Shown piece after piece: positions 12,870 through 25,421 of a stretch of DNA of 64,000 nt (positions are counted from its first letter, which is position 1; each line of letters opens with the position of its first letter). Under the pieces are notes generated by a model. The model was not told the origin of the DNA. It did not search any database and was given only the letters and a program-made list of their open reading frames with translations. This stretch comes from Liolophura sinensis. Its lineage: Eukaryota > Mollusca > Polyplacophora > Chitonida > Chitonidae. The DNA lies in the NCBI RefSeq assembly GCF_032854445.1, contig NC_088297.1, positions 5,019,991 to 5,083,990 on the forward strand. The letters run 5' to 3'. A program made the position numbers and the translations under genes.

Positions 12870-12975
12870 GTGGGTTTTCTTGGTCACTCTGGCTCCCTTC
12901 ACCGACGAAACTGACCGTTATCGTATTGATGAAAAAGCCTTGACCATTGCATTAAACAACAATCAAATAAATATA
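12870..12975 (+). mobile_element. Possible distant SINE 3' end
   Basis: CTGACCGTTATCGTATTGATG followed by CAATCAAATAAATATAAATA resembles the family A end but is strongly diverged. Confidence 0.4.
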
Positions 12976-14456
12976 AATAAACAAAATTTAAGCGCAACAA
13001 TTTATTTTTGGTCATTGATGGGAAAATTTACGCGAAATAATCGTTATGTTTCGTGACACGGCATGCATTTACCTGATCTGTTATGTCTCCCTTATGCTCG
13101 AGTTTTTGAGGCCAACATGTAGGCCTATACATGTGCCTTGGATAAGGATGCCTTTGTCCCATTGTCTTTTGTCACCGACAGAAAAGGATGACAGAAATTC
13201 ATCGTTATACTTTTTATGGCCTTTTTTGTTACAATCAAAGGGATATATCACCGCTGTGAGTTCATTGTGCACAAATTCCTTTTTAGCCTTTTCTTATATA
13301 TACATATATAAACATATATAGGCGTGCCTGTATATATAGCTTTTTGACGCATGTTCTTCACAGTTAAACGGCTTCACATTTCTTTCACCGAGACAGTTTG
13401 TTTATTGTACAGTTCTTTTTTCGTTTAGGGCGTCACTAAGAAGCAGACCCGCTGGAATAATGTTTTATTCCGATACCAAATGATAACAACTATCAAGATA
13501 GCTTTGAAATGGCTCAGCGACGCTACGCCATTCAGACAGCTCGCGATGTCGCTCAGAAAACCGCACGCCCAAAGTCAAAGTCACATCAGTTGACTTTAAA
13601 TTCATGGTTAAGAATCGTCAAATAAGGACATTAAGAAAAGTAATCTCAGATTACATTTGTTCTGAGGTTAACTCAGATGAAGAGCCTGGGAGGGTTTGAC
13701 TCCCCATTCCGCGTGCCATGTACACACGCTACGTGCGGTTTGACCGCCCTGCCGTGGCGTCAGTCTACGGTGGTCCGTTTTGGACAATCTACACTGTTAG
13801 GCGCTTTCTGTTTTCGATAAATGTAAGTTATTATTATATCAGATATAGAAAGTTTTCAAAACGGCTGTCACTGTATCAGTTGAATTTAATTTCCATGACA
13901 CAAAGTGTTTGGCAAAAGTACCAGAAGAGAGAAGAAAAACGGAAATGGACCATTTAGAAAGATACCCTACACCAATATTTCTTACATTTTTTTTGCACGT
14001 GTAATTTTCCGGTTTAGCTTTATCAATTTAATGCCTATAGGGTTAAAAAATATAATATAGCCAGTTACTGACACTGGATATAATTTATCTTCTTTCCAGA
14101 TAATTTACTTTCATCAGCTTATCTGAAACAGGTGATAAAAGTTGATTGATTAACAATAAATTGGTTAGCAATATGTTTATCCGCAAAGGTTTCATATCTC
14201 TTGCATGTCTAGTACAATAGGGTATCATTTTCGCTCAGTGGCGATTCGGGTCCAAGCTGGATTGGCCATTGGTACCAGTTTGCCAACAAAACGCCATCGC
14301 AAGGTCCCAAATGGATAAAAGACAACATATGCTATATACATACGGCCAGATTTACGTTTGGCGTGAAAGGTCCCCCATGTCCACGTCTACAATTGAAGAT
14401 TAAATGTAAAATGTTTATGGATTCCAATAAAGTTGCATTAAAAGTTTATTAATCAT

Positions 14457-14560
14457 AATTCAACATAAAGATTCTGTTAGATTAACAGGAAATTATGTTG
14501 AATATAACAGAATATTATGTTATAATAACAGAATACTTTCTAGCATCACTCAGACAACAC
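14457..14560. mobile_element. Right half of the 19504-type element
   Basis: CAACATAAAGATTCTGTTAG through TCTAGCATCACTCAGACAAC aligns with 19597-19699. The left half is missing. Confidence 0.72.
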
Positions 14561-15619
14561 ATTTTTTGTGAAAATTAATAGATTAATTTTTTTAAATTAT
14601 CTTAGCTCAATACACCGGTGTAACCTCCTTCTGCTTTGCCACCAATAATTTCTATGTGTGAAATAATAATAAAATTTCCTTTGAATGTGGTTACTAAATG
14701 AAGCAGTTACATTATAACAGCTGCCGTAAATTTTGGTGTTTCGCTTTGGCGCTAACGACCCACCATATATTTTCAGCTACAACCTACGCTAATCCTTTAT
14801 CTTATTGAAGGGCTAATCCTCAAAGCCAATTTGAATAGCGGTAATGCAAATTAATTTAAGACTCAACCGCATGTAATGTCTTTCAATGTTATCTAAGATA
14901 GGGTGAGACCTGTGCAAACGCTATGTTAAGTCCGGTATAAATGGTTGCTGAAGCCCTGGTGACTTCAAGGCTGAAGAGTAATGTATCCACTGCAGCCGCA
15001 AAGTCGAACATTTGACTTCAAGGTTGTTTTACCTCGATGCTAAATTCAGTCAATCGTCGACAAACGATTAGCAAATATTATTTAGACAGAGAAGCTACAC
15101 ACTGGGACTCTCTTCCGCTCTTTGCTTCCACTGAATAAAAAGGAGACAATGCCATAATGCTGTCCAGAATGGGGCTTGGTTGTCTGTCAGGTCCGCGCTA
15201 GGGCATGGTAACCATGGCTGTACGTGATCAGCGTTGAGAGCAATGAATTTTTCGCTCCAATCCTCGTCTTTGCAAAACATTTTCGATAAAAAAAAATGCA
15301 ACTTTAGTCTGTTGCCCTCATCCGACTTCTCTTCTGGGGACACTGAGTTCATTAAAATAACGATTTTATGGTTTGTGCATGATCCATTCGAAACTGGGGC
15401 AGTTTTAATAAAGCGCACCAAAGAAAAACCGAGAGGAAAAAACACAGGTAAACTCACCGTGAGCAAGATTCGAACTCGTCTCGTACATTCCAGATCAGTG
15501 GGGGTATACTTATTAATGTGAGAATTATTGACAAAATAACAAATCCAATGAGAACCACGAATTCCCACGAACTAATAAGACGTGCAAATTAGACGATCGT
15601 AGGATTACGATTTTTGATT

Positions 15620-15673
15620 TGATTGTTGTTTTAACGCCGTACTTAAGAATGTTTAACTTGTACGATGTGGGGT
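15620..15673 (-). mobile_element. SINE family A terminal fragment
   Basis: Only TTTTAACGCCGTACTTAAGA and TTGTACGATG remain. Confidence 0.7.
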
Positions 15674-16009
15674 TCAATTTTAAGTGTGGAGAGGGTTTCA
15701 GATTTACATAAACCAACGACGTTCACATATGCTCGCAATCTTGGTGGCAGATAAGTGGTCTTCAACGAACCTTAGAATGTATACACGGTTATACGCGCGC
15801 CGTCGACCACTTATTAACACCAAGGCTCGACAAATAGTGAGGAAGGGAAAATATGCAAATTCCTGCCCAAGATTGGAACTGAACCCGCACTACCTCTAAT
15901 GTAGGTTGGAAAACAATGATTACAACAAATTGCTTTTCGAAAAGTGTAGACGCCGTCACAATTCATTGCATTCCTACCATGTGCATCCAGTATATTGATA
16001 GTTCACCAG

Positions 16010-17042
16010 ATTTTCATAGTCCACAGCCTTAATACTTCACCACACTATTCATAGTCCACAGCCTTAATACTTCACCACACTATTCATAGTCCACAGCCTT
16101 AATACTTCACCACACTATTCATAGTCCACAGCCTTAATACTTCACCACACTATTCATAGTCCACAGCCTTAATACTTCACCACACTATTCATAGTTCATA
16201 ACCTTCATAGTTCACAGCCTTAATACTTCACCACACTATTCATAGTTCATAACCTTCATAGTTCACAGCTTTTATAGTTCACCAGACTATTCAAAGTCCA
16301 CAGCCTTCATAGTTCAGCAGACTATTCAAAGTCCACAACCTTCATAGTTCAGCAGACTGTTCAAAGTCCACAACCTTCATAGTTTACCGGACTCTTCATA
16401 GTTCACAACCTTCATAGTTTACCGGACTCTTCATAGTTCACCAGACTCTTCATAGTTCATCAGACTCTTCATAGCTCACAGCCTTCATAGTTCACCGGAA
16501 TTTTCATAGTTCACAGCGTTCATAGTTCACCGGACTCTTCATAGTTCACCAGACTCTTCATAGTTCATCAGGCTCTTCATAGCCCACAGCCTTCATAGTT
16601 CACCAGACTCTTCATAGTACATCAGATTCTTCATAGCCCACAGCCTTCATAGTTCACAGGAAATTTCATAGTTCACAGCGTTCATAGTTCACCGGACTCT
16701 TCATTTTTCACCAGGCTCTTCATAGTTCACCAGACTCTCCATAGTTCATCAGACTTCATAGTACATCAGATTCTTCATAGCCCACAGCCTTCATAGTTCA
16801 CCGGAATCTTCATAGTTCACCAGACTCTTCATAGTTCATCAGACTCTTCATAGCCCACAGCCTTCATAGTTCACCGGAATCTTCATAGTTCACCAGACTC
16901 TTCATAGTTCATCAGACTCTTCATAGCCCACAGCCTTCATAGTTCACCGGAATCTTCATAGTTCACAGCGTTCATAGTTCACCGGACTCTTCATTGTTCA
17001 CCAGACTCTTCATAGTTCACCAGACTCTCCATAGTCCACAGT
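16010..17042. repeat. TTCATAGTTCACCAGACTC-type minisatellite
   Basis: Starts as about five regular 35-bp units (CATAGTCCACAGCCTTAATA plus CTTCACCACACTATT) and becomes a looser array of 17-18-bp units, CTTCATAGTTCACCAGACT and variants. Diverged units resume at 17163-17300 after a unique 100-base gap. Confidence 0.95.
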
Positions 17043-18792
17043 CTTTAAAGGAAATAGCCACTTTATGTTGCGAGAGGCCTTCTCTTTTGTATTTCGCTAT
17101 TCATTATTGTATTTTATTTTCTGTGGACCATATTTGTGTCTGAAATAATCACAATTTATCTATCTATAGTTCACGAGACACTTCATAGTTCACAGCCCTC
17201 ATTGTTCACCAGGGTCTTCAGAGTTCATCGCCTTCATTGTTCAACGGACCGCCATTAGTTGCGCAAACTCAAGTTCACTGTCTTCATTGCCCACTGGACT
17301 TTCCGTGTCCAAGGAAGTATTTCGAGAGCCTGTTGTACTCTCAGCTTACTTGACTCTCCTTAGCTGAGCCATTGTGACTCGAGATATATTGTGGCAGACA
17401 TCCGCTCTACATTTTACCGGACTATGAAAACCCGAAAGGGAATATATGAAATTGGGGAAGTAAGTGGCGCTCAATGTTCACTGCGGTCTCTCCTGCGGTC
17501 GAGAGAATATTGTGAGAGTTCATTTTTTAATATAACTTTCCCGATCTCCCCTGACCAAGATGACGTGCTTGGGACATCTTACCGTCTGACCAATTTGAGG
17601 AGTTCGAAATCAGCTTCTGCCCAGTCACCTCCGGTTTTGTGTTATTTTTGAGCACTAAAACGAACATTTCACCTTACAAAGTCCAATTGAAACTTAGTAA
17701 ACAAACAGGAGCGAAGAGCAATAACACACGTCATATAGTATGGAGAGAAATGGGACATATTATGTAAGCTTTTCTTCCTTCAGGCTTACAATTCAAGACG
17801 TTTTTTGCGTTTCGTTCTTTGCTATTTTTAGCGAAATAATTTTAAATAGATAGATCGAACAAACATGAACAAAAATGTGATTCATTTACTCTCCTTGCAT
17901 TTGTTGAGATAAAAAGTACACATCTGTTGGACTCAATTTAAATTTTGCCTGAGTGGTTATCGTTCTAGACTTCGATACGGCTGCCGATCAATAAATCGTG
18001 TTATTTTGAAGTTACTGCCCTTAAAAAAAGATCTCCGCTCAGATACTTTGACCATGTACCGTTGAACTTTACTGTCAATTCGAGCACGTACAGTGTAATG
18101 GGCACAGGGTTCACAGTTTGGCTTTCCGGATATTTAACATTCCGTTGCATGGACGGTTTGTTAAAATCTATAAAAAATAAAGATGTAACATAAAAAAATA
18201 TATGGTTTGTTTTCATTTTTTTTCTCTCTTTCGCCTGATTAAACTTGGGCTTGTTGCTTAGCTCACAGCTGATCACGTTTGCATCTTGAAGTATCTGCAG
18301 ATATTGACACTGGCCCATTCGTCTTTCATGGTAATTCAGGCTGTCGCAACATAACGCTTTCACCCTAGGGCAAAATACGCCTCTGTTAGCACCGGATGAA
18401 ATGTTTAAACCAAGGACTAGAAACAATTAAATGTTTTAGTGGCTAAATATTAAACCGCGTGATATGATAAACACTTTATGTGATGTTTGTAAACTCAGGT
18501 ACAAGAGTAAGTCTACAACCAGATCTGAGTGAGTTCATTTGAGTCAGTGTCGTATGGGTAATATTTACACAGTGCCACACCCGTCATTACAAACGTGCGA
18601 CATGATTGAAAACAAGATTGGTTGGTATTTAATAGTTATGCCATTGTAATCATATACCGCGTGTAATGTCAAGGAATCATTAGAGCTATCAAGGGTAATT
18701 TACTCGCCCATAGAACTGTATATCCAGCAGATCTGCGCTACTACACTCAATTAATTAAGCCGTTACAACTCTGTATCACAGGCTAAAATTTA

Positions 18793-19060
18793 TTAATTTA
18801 TTTATTTGACTAATGTTTTACGCCGCACTCAAGAATACTTCACTTACACGACCGTGGCCAGCATTATGGTAGAAGGTATGCGGGTAGACCTCCGGGAAAA
18901 ACACCGTACCATCCGCTGGTTGCTGGAGACCTTTCCGCGTACGACTGGAGAGGAAGCCATCGTGAGCTGGACTTGAACTCACAGCGACCGAAATGGTAAG
19001 AGGCTCCCGTGTTATTGCGTAGCGCTGACACGCTAATCACCTCTGCCACGGAGGTCCCCC
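18793..19060 (-). mobile_element. SINE family A, full length
   Basis: From a TTTATTTATTTGACTAATG tail to a GCCACGGAGGTCCCC head; moderately diverged. Confidence 0.93.
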
Positions 19061-19314
19061 ACAGGTTATAAAGTTAAACAAAACTCATCTATTTTTCTGT
19101 CTATCTTCACAAATGAACCGGTTAACATGCATGTATAAGAATATACAACCTGGTGTATGGAGACAAATCATGGGTTTCGTAGTTTGGGACTCAACGTCGT
19201 TTTTTTATATTATTTGCTTTATATCACAATAACGTTGTCATCTGTTAGAGATCTGGACCTCTTAAAGAGATCGTAAGTTTAAGTTTAAGCGATTTCAAAC
19301 CACAGCTTGGGTCA

Positions 19315-19497
19315 TCAACCGGCGAAAGAAAATCCGAAGTCAAATTCCCAAAGAAGCAGACGACAGACAAGTATGTATATTCTTTTGCAGCTACATCAAC
19401 ACACGTCTATCTAAACGCATTTCCGTCCATCTTTCCCTCATTCAAAAGAACAAAAACGTCTACCCGCGATTCGAAAACGCTAATTACACTCCAGAAA
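19315..19497 (+). repeat. Direct dispersed duplication, copy 1
   Basis: GTCAAATTCCCAAAGAAG, TTCTTTTGCAGCTACATCAA, CACACGTCTATCTAAACGC and CGAAAACGCTAATTAC. Confidence 0.85.
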
Positions 19498-19503
19498 TTA
19501 ATC

Positions 19504-19711
19504 TGTTAACAGAAAGTCTGTTGTCTGGGTGTTGCTAGGATGTGTTCTCCTACTATAACAGATTCTTCTGTTAAATATAACACGCACATTCTGTTAATTC
19601 AACATAAAGATTCTATTAGACTAACAGGATATTGCGTTGAATATGACGCAGCATTACGTTATAATAACTGATTACATTCTAGCATCACTCCGACAACAAT
19701 TATTCTGTTTG
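19504..19711. mobile_element. ~208-bp element with long inverted repeats
   Basis: The left end TGTTAACAGAAAGTCTGTTG continues TCTGGGTGTTGCTAGGATGT. It pairs with the right end, which reads TCTAGCATCACTCCGACAAC then AATTATTCTGTTT. It looks like a non-autonomous DNA transposon; no transposase is present. Confidence 0.72.
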
Positions 19712-20550
19712 TACGAACTCTTTGTGCAAGGCACAACTGAGATGGTTATAACGCATCATGGAAGAATCATGGACAGCCTGAAACATAAATGTGTATCAAA
19801 AATTATCAAATGAAATCCATTTATCATAAAGACAGTTCTAGGTCGGTTAGTTAGGATAAACAAACGGGATGACCCGGATTATCGCCCAGCCTCGTTCTGA
19901 GTCAAACTATCCATAATCACAGAATTCCGGCACCCAAAGTCCGGTGCAAGTCTCCATCCATAAAACTATTTGGGGGCCTACAGAGGAAACTGCAATGTGA
20001 TAAAGCCAGGATTTGGAGCCAGGTAGATTAATATGATCAGAATTAATCTTCTCTGTCCATTCAAAAGGATGACGTGGATTATCCGTAGCCTGTCACCTTG
20101 CAAATATCGAAATGAAACTCCGCACCGATCTTCCGTCACACGGCATGGGCCTACGCTCTCCCGGTTCCTGCCTGAACCCGATGGAAACGTAGAGAATGAG
20201 TGCATAAAACAATGTTATCTTAGGATCATATTAAGGTCTTTTGAAAATCTTAAACAATTTTTGTTGGATTTTCAGAAAAATAGCCTTTTCCTTCGTGCGG
20301 AATTTTGTGTACATTTCCGACTATAGAGGCCATTCAGTTTCCCCCTACAGGAAACGCTCGAGCGGATAAGTGAGGAGAAACTTCACTAAAGGAAAATACG
20401 CAGATTTGCAAGGACATTAATGTCCCATCAATGAATTCCCGACAGTTATCAGCTTTCGATATAAAAATACACTCCAAATTTTCGTCTAGCGATTCAAAAT
20501 GGATTTGTCAAATGCAGAAAGTGAAATGAGAGGTTTACGGTAGGATAATA

Positions 20551-20796
20551 TTTGTTTATTTATTTATTTGATTGGTGTTTTACGCCGTACTCAAGAATAT
20601 TTCACATATACGACGGCCGCCAGCATTATGGTGGAAGGAAACCGGGCAGAGCCCGGGGGGAAACCCACGACCATCCGCAGGTTGTTGACAGACCTTCCCA
20701 CATACGGCCGGAGAGGAAGCCAGCATGAGCTGGACATGAACTCAGAGCGACCGCATTGGTGACAGAGGCTCCTGGGTCATTACGCTGCGCTCCAAC
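20551..20796 (-). mobile_element. SINE family A with a perfect target-site duplication
   Basis: Flanked by identical 13-base CGGTAGGATAATA at 20538-20550 and 20797-20809. The 5' tip of the head (A box) is missing although the duplication is intact, so the element was truncated on insertion. Confidence 0.96.
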
Positions 20797-20834
20797 CGGT
20801 AGGATAATAAGCGAAGAATGCAAATTACAGTATA

Positions 20835-21012
20835 GGCGGTCAACTGTTGAAACAAAATCCAATGTCAAATTCCCAAAGAATTTACAGACATGCACATGTA
20901 TTCTTTTGCAGTTACATCAACACACGTCTGTCTAAACGCCTTTGCATCTATCTTTTCCTCTTTCAAAAGAACAAAGACGACTACCTACGTTTCGAAAACG
21001 TTAATTACTATG
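20835..21012 (+). repeat. Direct dispersed duplication, copy 2
   Basis: Matches 19315-19497 almost throughout (GTCAAATTCCCAAAGAA, TTCTTTTGCAGTTACATCAA, CGAAAACGTTAATTAC). The two copies are followed by different inserted elements. Confidence 0.85.
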
Positions 21013-21039
21013 GGAAAACTCGTTGACGAGAATCTTTAA

Positions 21040-21335
21040 ACTAAGACTTTAAAAGAGGAAGTTGCAGCGTCCTCGCTTGGCGTTCAGCATGAAGGGGGTA
21101 GTGCAGCGACTGGTTGACCTGTATCAGCATAATGGCTCGGGCGGGGCATCTTACTCGCCTTTTGCAAGGCGCCTCAGTGAAGCAACACTAGATAAAAGAG
21201 CTGTGGAAATCCGTTCTGCAACAAGGTGGCACATTACATACACTCTAAGGACTCCTTCGTCGCCATATGCCTGAAAAATTGTTAAGTAGGAACGTTAAAC
21301 CCCAAGCACTCACTTACTCACTTCTTGGAGAAAAC
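21040..21335 (+). mobile_element. SINE family B without head
   Basis: Close to the copy at 5677-5960 over the whole body (CTAAGACTTTAAAAGAGGAA, GCAGCGACTGGTTGACCTG, GTTAAACCCCAAGCACTCAC). Confidence 0.9.
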
Positions 21336-21484
21336 TTTCTACAAATAAAGAGGAAGGTTAAGGAAAGCGAGACATTTAGCTCTTATTTCTTTATATAAAG
21401 TTTAGGATGTGGTCTAACATACAAAAGTATAATAAAGCTTCTCAGCTATTTCCTTGGGGCGTAAAATGGCTGTTTGAAAATTTC

Positions 21485-21765
21485 AGAAATTCCGCCCTAC
21501 TTTAGTACTTTATATACTTGCTTATACTTGTTTGGTGGTCTGTCGTTTTGGGAATTGTCTTACGATTACGAAACCTGGGCACCGTTTCACAAAGAGTACG
21601 TGGCGCTACGTTCACATGACTGTCAATACCTACAATACTGGTCACCATAGAAGTATACGTGCACGTAATGTTACCTGCGCTGTGTGAAACGGGCCCCTGG
21701 CACGTCTATATTGGTTGACGGTATACCAATGTCTGTTACGACACACAGGTTTCAACCACAGTTTT
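21485..21765 (+). repeat. Older dispersed repeat, copy 3 (interrupted)
   Basis: CCCTACTTTAGTACTTTATA, GGGAATTGTCTTACGATTAC, then the palindromic element 21577-21697, then ATATTGGTTGACGGT. Confidence 0.6.
21577..21697. mobile_element. Short palindromic element (MITE-like), GGGCCCGTTTCACA type
   Basis: Starts GGGCACCGTTTCACAAAG and ends TGTGTGAAACGGGCCCC. It interrupts an older dispersed repeat, with CCTGG on both sides as a possible target duplication. Confidence 0.75.
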
Positions 21766-22500
21766 CCTAAGGTCCCAGCGGTCAGTACGGAAATTAATTA
21801 GCCTGCTGCGGTGATGTCAGCCGTGACAACTAGCAAAACAACTTTAATAGAGGCAGAGCCCGAACTGGAGGGCGCGAAGCTGATCCCACGTGTCAAATGT
21901 GTTCACCGATGACGTCATTTTCGAATATTCCCGATCACTGACGGAAAATATGCATAAAATAGTGGGGTTATTAAGAAATATAAAATAGGCCTGTTTCTAA
22001 TTGTTGTGGCATATCTTTCGCGCAAAACTCCAATGAAATGAATAAATAAATCAACGGAGGTATTTATTCATTTAATTATTAACGCCGCATATTTAAGATT
22101 TTTTCAGGTTTACGAGGAGTTCAGGTTTACGAGTGGAGAAACCGGAGAATCAAATTTAAACCACACACCTTTGGCAAGTTACTGACGGACATTCTCAAGT
22201 GTGGTATTTATTCGACAGACACGCATCTCGTATTGTTGGAAAACAAGCGGTGAGACTGTCCAAGCGGTTCAACGATTGCCGTTACCCATATCATGTCACA
22301 AAGGCCTTAAGAACAATGGAAGCCAGCAGGGAAATTTAGAAATTACCTACACATGCATGGCCGGGGTAGAACCTGCGCGTCGATCGTGTTTCAGTCACAC
22401 ACTCACTCAATCATCGATGTCGTTCCGTCAGCTGTAGACATGGTAGAGGAGGTGAAATCATGTAAGGGGGGATAACCAAGTCTTTATACCCCCAAACTTC

Positions 22501-22623
22501 AGGGGCCGGTTTCATGAAGCTTAAGTCGCCCTTTGCTAAGTGCACTTTATGTCTCTACAACATACGTTGCCATGTTAGTTAAGCGCTTTACTTACGTAAG
22601 TGAGCTTCATGAAACCAGCCCCT
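22501..22623. mobile_element. Short palindromic element (MITE-like), GGTTTCATGAAGC type
   Basis: Ends are near-perfect inverted repeats: GGGGCCGGTTTCATGAAGC at the left and GCTTCATGAAACCAGCCCC at the right, with an inner TAAG...CTTA pairing. Confidence 0.82.
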
Positions 22624-24170
22624 GGACAATGTAAATATACTGAGGGGTTGGATGTGACATTATCACCCTCCCGGCACAATAGCAAGTCAGCCATATTGGA
22701 GTCCTGTTAACACGGGCTGGTGTAGCCACATTACCCCAATATGGCTGCCAGAAGGAGGTCATGCAACTCCTCTTAACAACGTGGTTACATTGCTGTAAGA
22801 TCAAAAACACTTTCACAAAAGTTGATCTCTGATTAATTTATTAGCTTATTATTTACATTTTGAACATCTATTCACAGGCTGAGCTATGAAAGGCCTTCAA
22901 TAAACATCACCGTACATGATAGGCCTGTTATTTTTAATGGGACTTTGATATGGGTTACGTGTTCCCTTACTTCTCGTAGCATATCTGATGAATCTAAAGG
23001 CAATTGCTTGGTGAAAAAAACAGCATAAAAACATCTACTTATAACCTGCCATGAAATGCTCTCACCGAGATGGTATAAGAGATCAAATCAATGATTGACC
23101 ATGGGCAGAGCTATTCCAATATTGTTGTCAGGGGACAAAACTGATCTCCAGATGACCCTCTTATCACACAATCTTCGCATATAAAACGACAAAAATACAC
23201 GTCAGACAACGGACAAAACTTCTTGTAACATTACCCTATTTTCTCAGCATTTTCGCACATAAAACGGCAATAAAAATTCAATTATAAACCTATACCATAA
23301 ACAAATCACACAAAGAATTCCCTTGAAGTACATATGTAGCTTGTAATAACCACTAATTTCCAGTTGACCTTGATGCTCTATCACTTTAAATGCTTCACAA
23401 TTACATGTACATATGGCACAAGGTGTTATTCAGTATATAGTCTTGATCAATCACACTAAGAGCGCCAAGTCTAACAAAAAACAAAATATGATAATAATAT
23501 GTAAATAATTTTAAAAGAAAAGACAGCTCAAAACCCAAGTAACCAACGACAAACAAACGTTGGACTGTTGAAAACTAAGTCCAAGAGTACTTATTGTCAC
23601 AGTTTCAGGCTTGGAGACTACGAATGGAATAAAATGTACTTAACGGTTGGATTCTAAGGTAGGCTTTACGGACTATATTGCCAATAACAGGGTACTTTAA
23701 CATCACATTAATGTTCATCATTTATGTTCACCTAGCGACATTTTTGTAGATATTATTTTTGTAAATAATCGTATACACCAAGAGCTATTCCAACATCAAA
23801 AGCCGCTTAAAAAAGGAAAACACTTCTTTAACACTGCTTCATAAAGCCCACCATAAAACTCAAACATCTGAAAGCATTTAGCTCTACAAAACATATATGA
23901 AAGTACTTTTTGTGCATAGTTTTCGGTTCAGTTGACCTTCCAATGAACCTTACTTCATTTCTAAGCTTTCTTTTACACTTTGCGCTTGATCGCATTTAGC
24001 AAAAGACTGTGATTGACAGTTGGCATCTTCTATTATTATGCATCTATAATTTTCTTGCCAAAGATACGACAACTAACACTGCAAGTGATTGACAGGAGGT
24101 TACCACAACAATCTCTCATTCTCTAACTTAGCCTGCTCAAATTGCATGTTAGCACTTCACACCAATACAA

Positions 24171-24372
24171 TTTATTTGTTTGTTCGATTGGAGTTTTACG
24201 CCGTACTCAAGAATATTTCACTTATACGACGGCGGCCAGCATTATGGTGGGAAGAAACTGGGCAGAGGGAAATCCACGACCATCCGCAGGTTGCTGAGAG
24301 ACCTTCCCAGGAAACCAGCATGAACTGGACCTGAACTCACAGAGACCGCATTACTGAGAGGTTCCTGGGTCA
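24171..24372 (-). mobile_element. SINE family A, 3' body and part of head
   Basis: Tail, GCCGTACTCAAGAATATTTC, GGCGGCCAGCATTATGGTGG, and the B box region up to CCTGGGTCAC. Two small internal deletions. Confidence 0.92.
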
Positions 24373-24493
24373 CAAATACAGTATACAACAATACAATATT
24401 AGGAATGGCAGATTGCAATCAAGTCTGGATAAGCGTCAATGGATCTGTTTGATTCTTTTGTGATTCATTTGATTGATACACACAAAATAAACA

Positions 24494-24626
24494 TGGCCAC
24501 TTTCACAACATATTAGGTCAGATTTCTTGTCATATTTTTCACAAAGACGTGGTATAGTAGTGCCATATTAAGGACGACATAATTACGGGACAAATTGGTC
24601 TAGGAAGTTTTGTGAAAGCGGGCCCA
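24494..24626. mobile_element. Short palindromic element (MITE-like), diverged
   Basis: Starts TGGCCACTTTCACAACAT and ends GTTTTGTGAAAGCGGGCCCA; same end pattern as the 21577 element. Confidence 0.65.
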
Positions 24627-24658
24627 TAAATCTACACATCACAAAAATAAACATACAA

Positions 24659-24659
<1 letters not shown>

Positions 24660-24719
<60 letters not shown>
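24660..24719. repeat. Compound (AC)n(AT)n microsatellite
   Basis: About ten AC repeats followed by about nineteen AT repeats. Confidence 0.97.
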
Positions 24720-24721
<2 letters not shown>

Positions 24722-25299
24722 AATTTTATACCTACCATTACATGTACAGTTAAAAATGAGACCTTTTCTACAAGAATTATTCCCAGAAATAAAAAAAAAT
24801 TACTGAAGTTTATCTAATCTCAAAGATGAAAACATTTTGAGACTCCATAAGCAGAAGTTAAAACAGAAAAGGGGAGATAATGGTCTTCCTGTGGAGTAAT
24901 TATCTCCCCTTTGCTCAGACGTAGCTGTGTGTTGCACAAAAGCTTTTCAACAGAAAGGATTAATGAAACTTGCCCAATAATGGTAACAATAGATCACAAC
25001 ATACAATAAAATCTTTGTAAACAAAGTAAACTAAAGCTGTTTACTTGACTTGTAACAGAATACCACAGACTTCTTATGAACAAAACTATAGTGGAGATAC
25101 AATGAGCTACAATGTACACATTTAGAGCTATAATGTACACATTTAGTGTTACAATGTGTACATTTAGTGTAACAAAGGATGCAATGAACAAAACTTATTT
25201 GTTTCCATTGCCATTGTCTCTTGTCATCTTTAACAACAGTAAGAGAAAGTATTAAACATTTATCTGTGCTGTAAACTTAAAACTTGTACCGCAAAGGTT

Positions 25300-25421
25300 T
25301 TATTTATTTGATTGGTGTTTTATGTCGTACTCAAAAATATTTCACTTATACAACGGCGACCAGCATTACAGTGGGAGGAAACCGGGCAGAGCCTTGGAGG
25401 GAACCCACGACCATAAGCAGT
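25300..25421 (-). mobile_element. SINE family A, 3' half, with near-perfect target-site duplication
   Basis: Flanked by GCAAAGGTTT (25291) and GCAAAGCTTT (25422). Retains TTTTATGTCGTACTCAAAAA and the GGGAGGAAACCGGGCAGAGC block. Confidence 0.88.

Larger units (their letters stand above)
7430..16000. other. Intergenic sequence with scattered SINEs
   Basis: No gene recognised. A 157-codon open frame at 15095-15568 (minus) has no family resemblance and overlaps a possible tRNA-like repeat near 15455-15520 with a GAGTTCGAATC B box on the minus strand. The string TGGTTAGCGCAGAGTGGAGAC occurs at both 8748 and 10402, outside any recognised element. Confidence 0.6.
17300..24170. other. Intergenic sequence with DNA-element and SINE insertions
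   Basis: No gene recognised. The 141-codon open frame at 18001-18426 (minus) shows no known motif. Other content is listed as separate repeats. Confidence 0.6.

Noticed and set aside
15095-15568. 157-codon open frame on the minus strand
   Set aside because: No recognisable domain, antisense open frames of similar length in the same place, and overlap with a tRNA-like repeat. Likely chance.
18001-18426. 141-codon open frame on the minus strand
   Set aside because: No family motif, mixed composition, and no convincing splice sites or neighbours.
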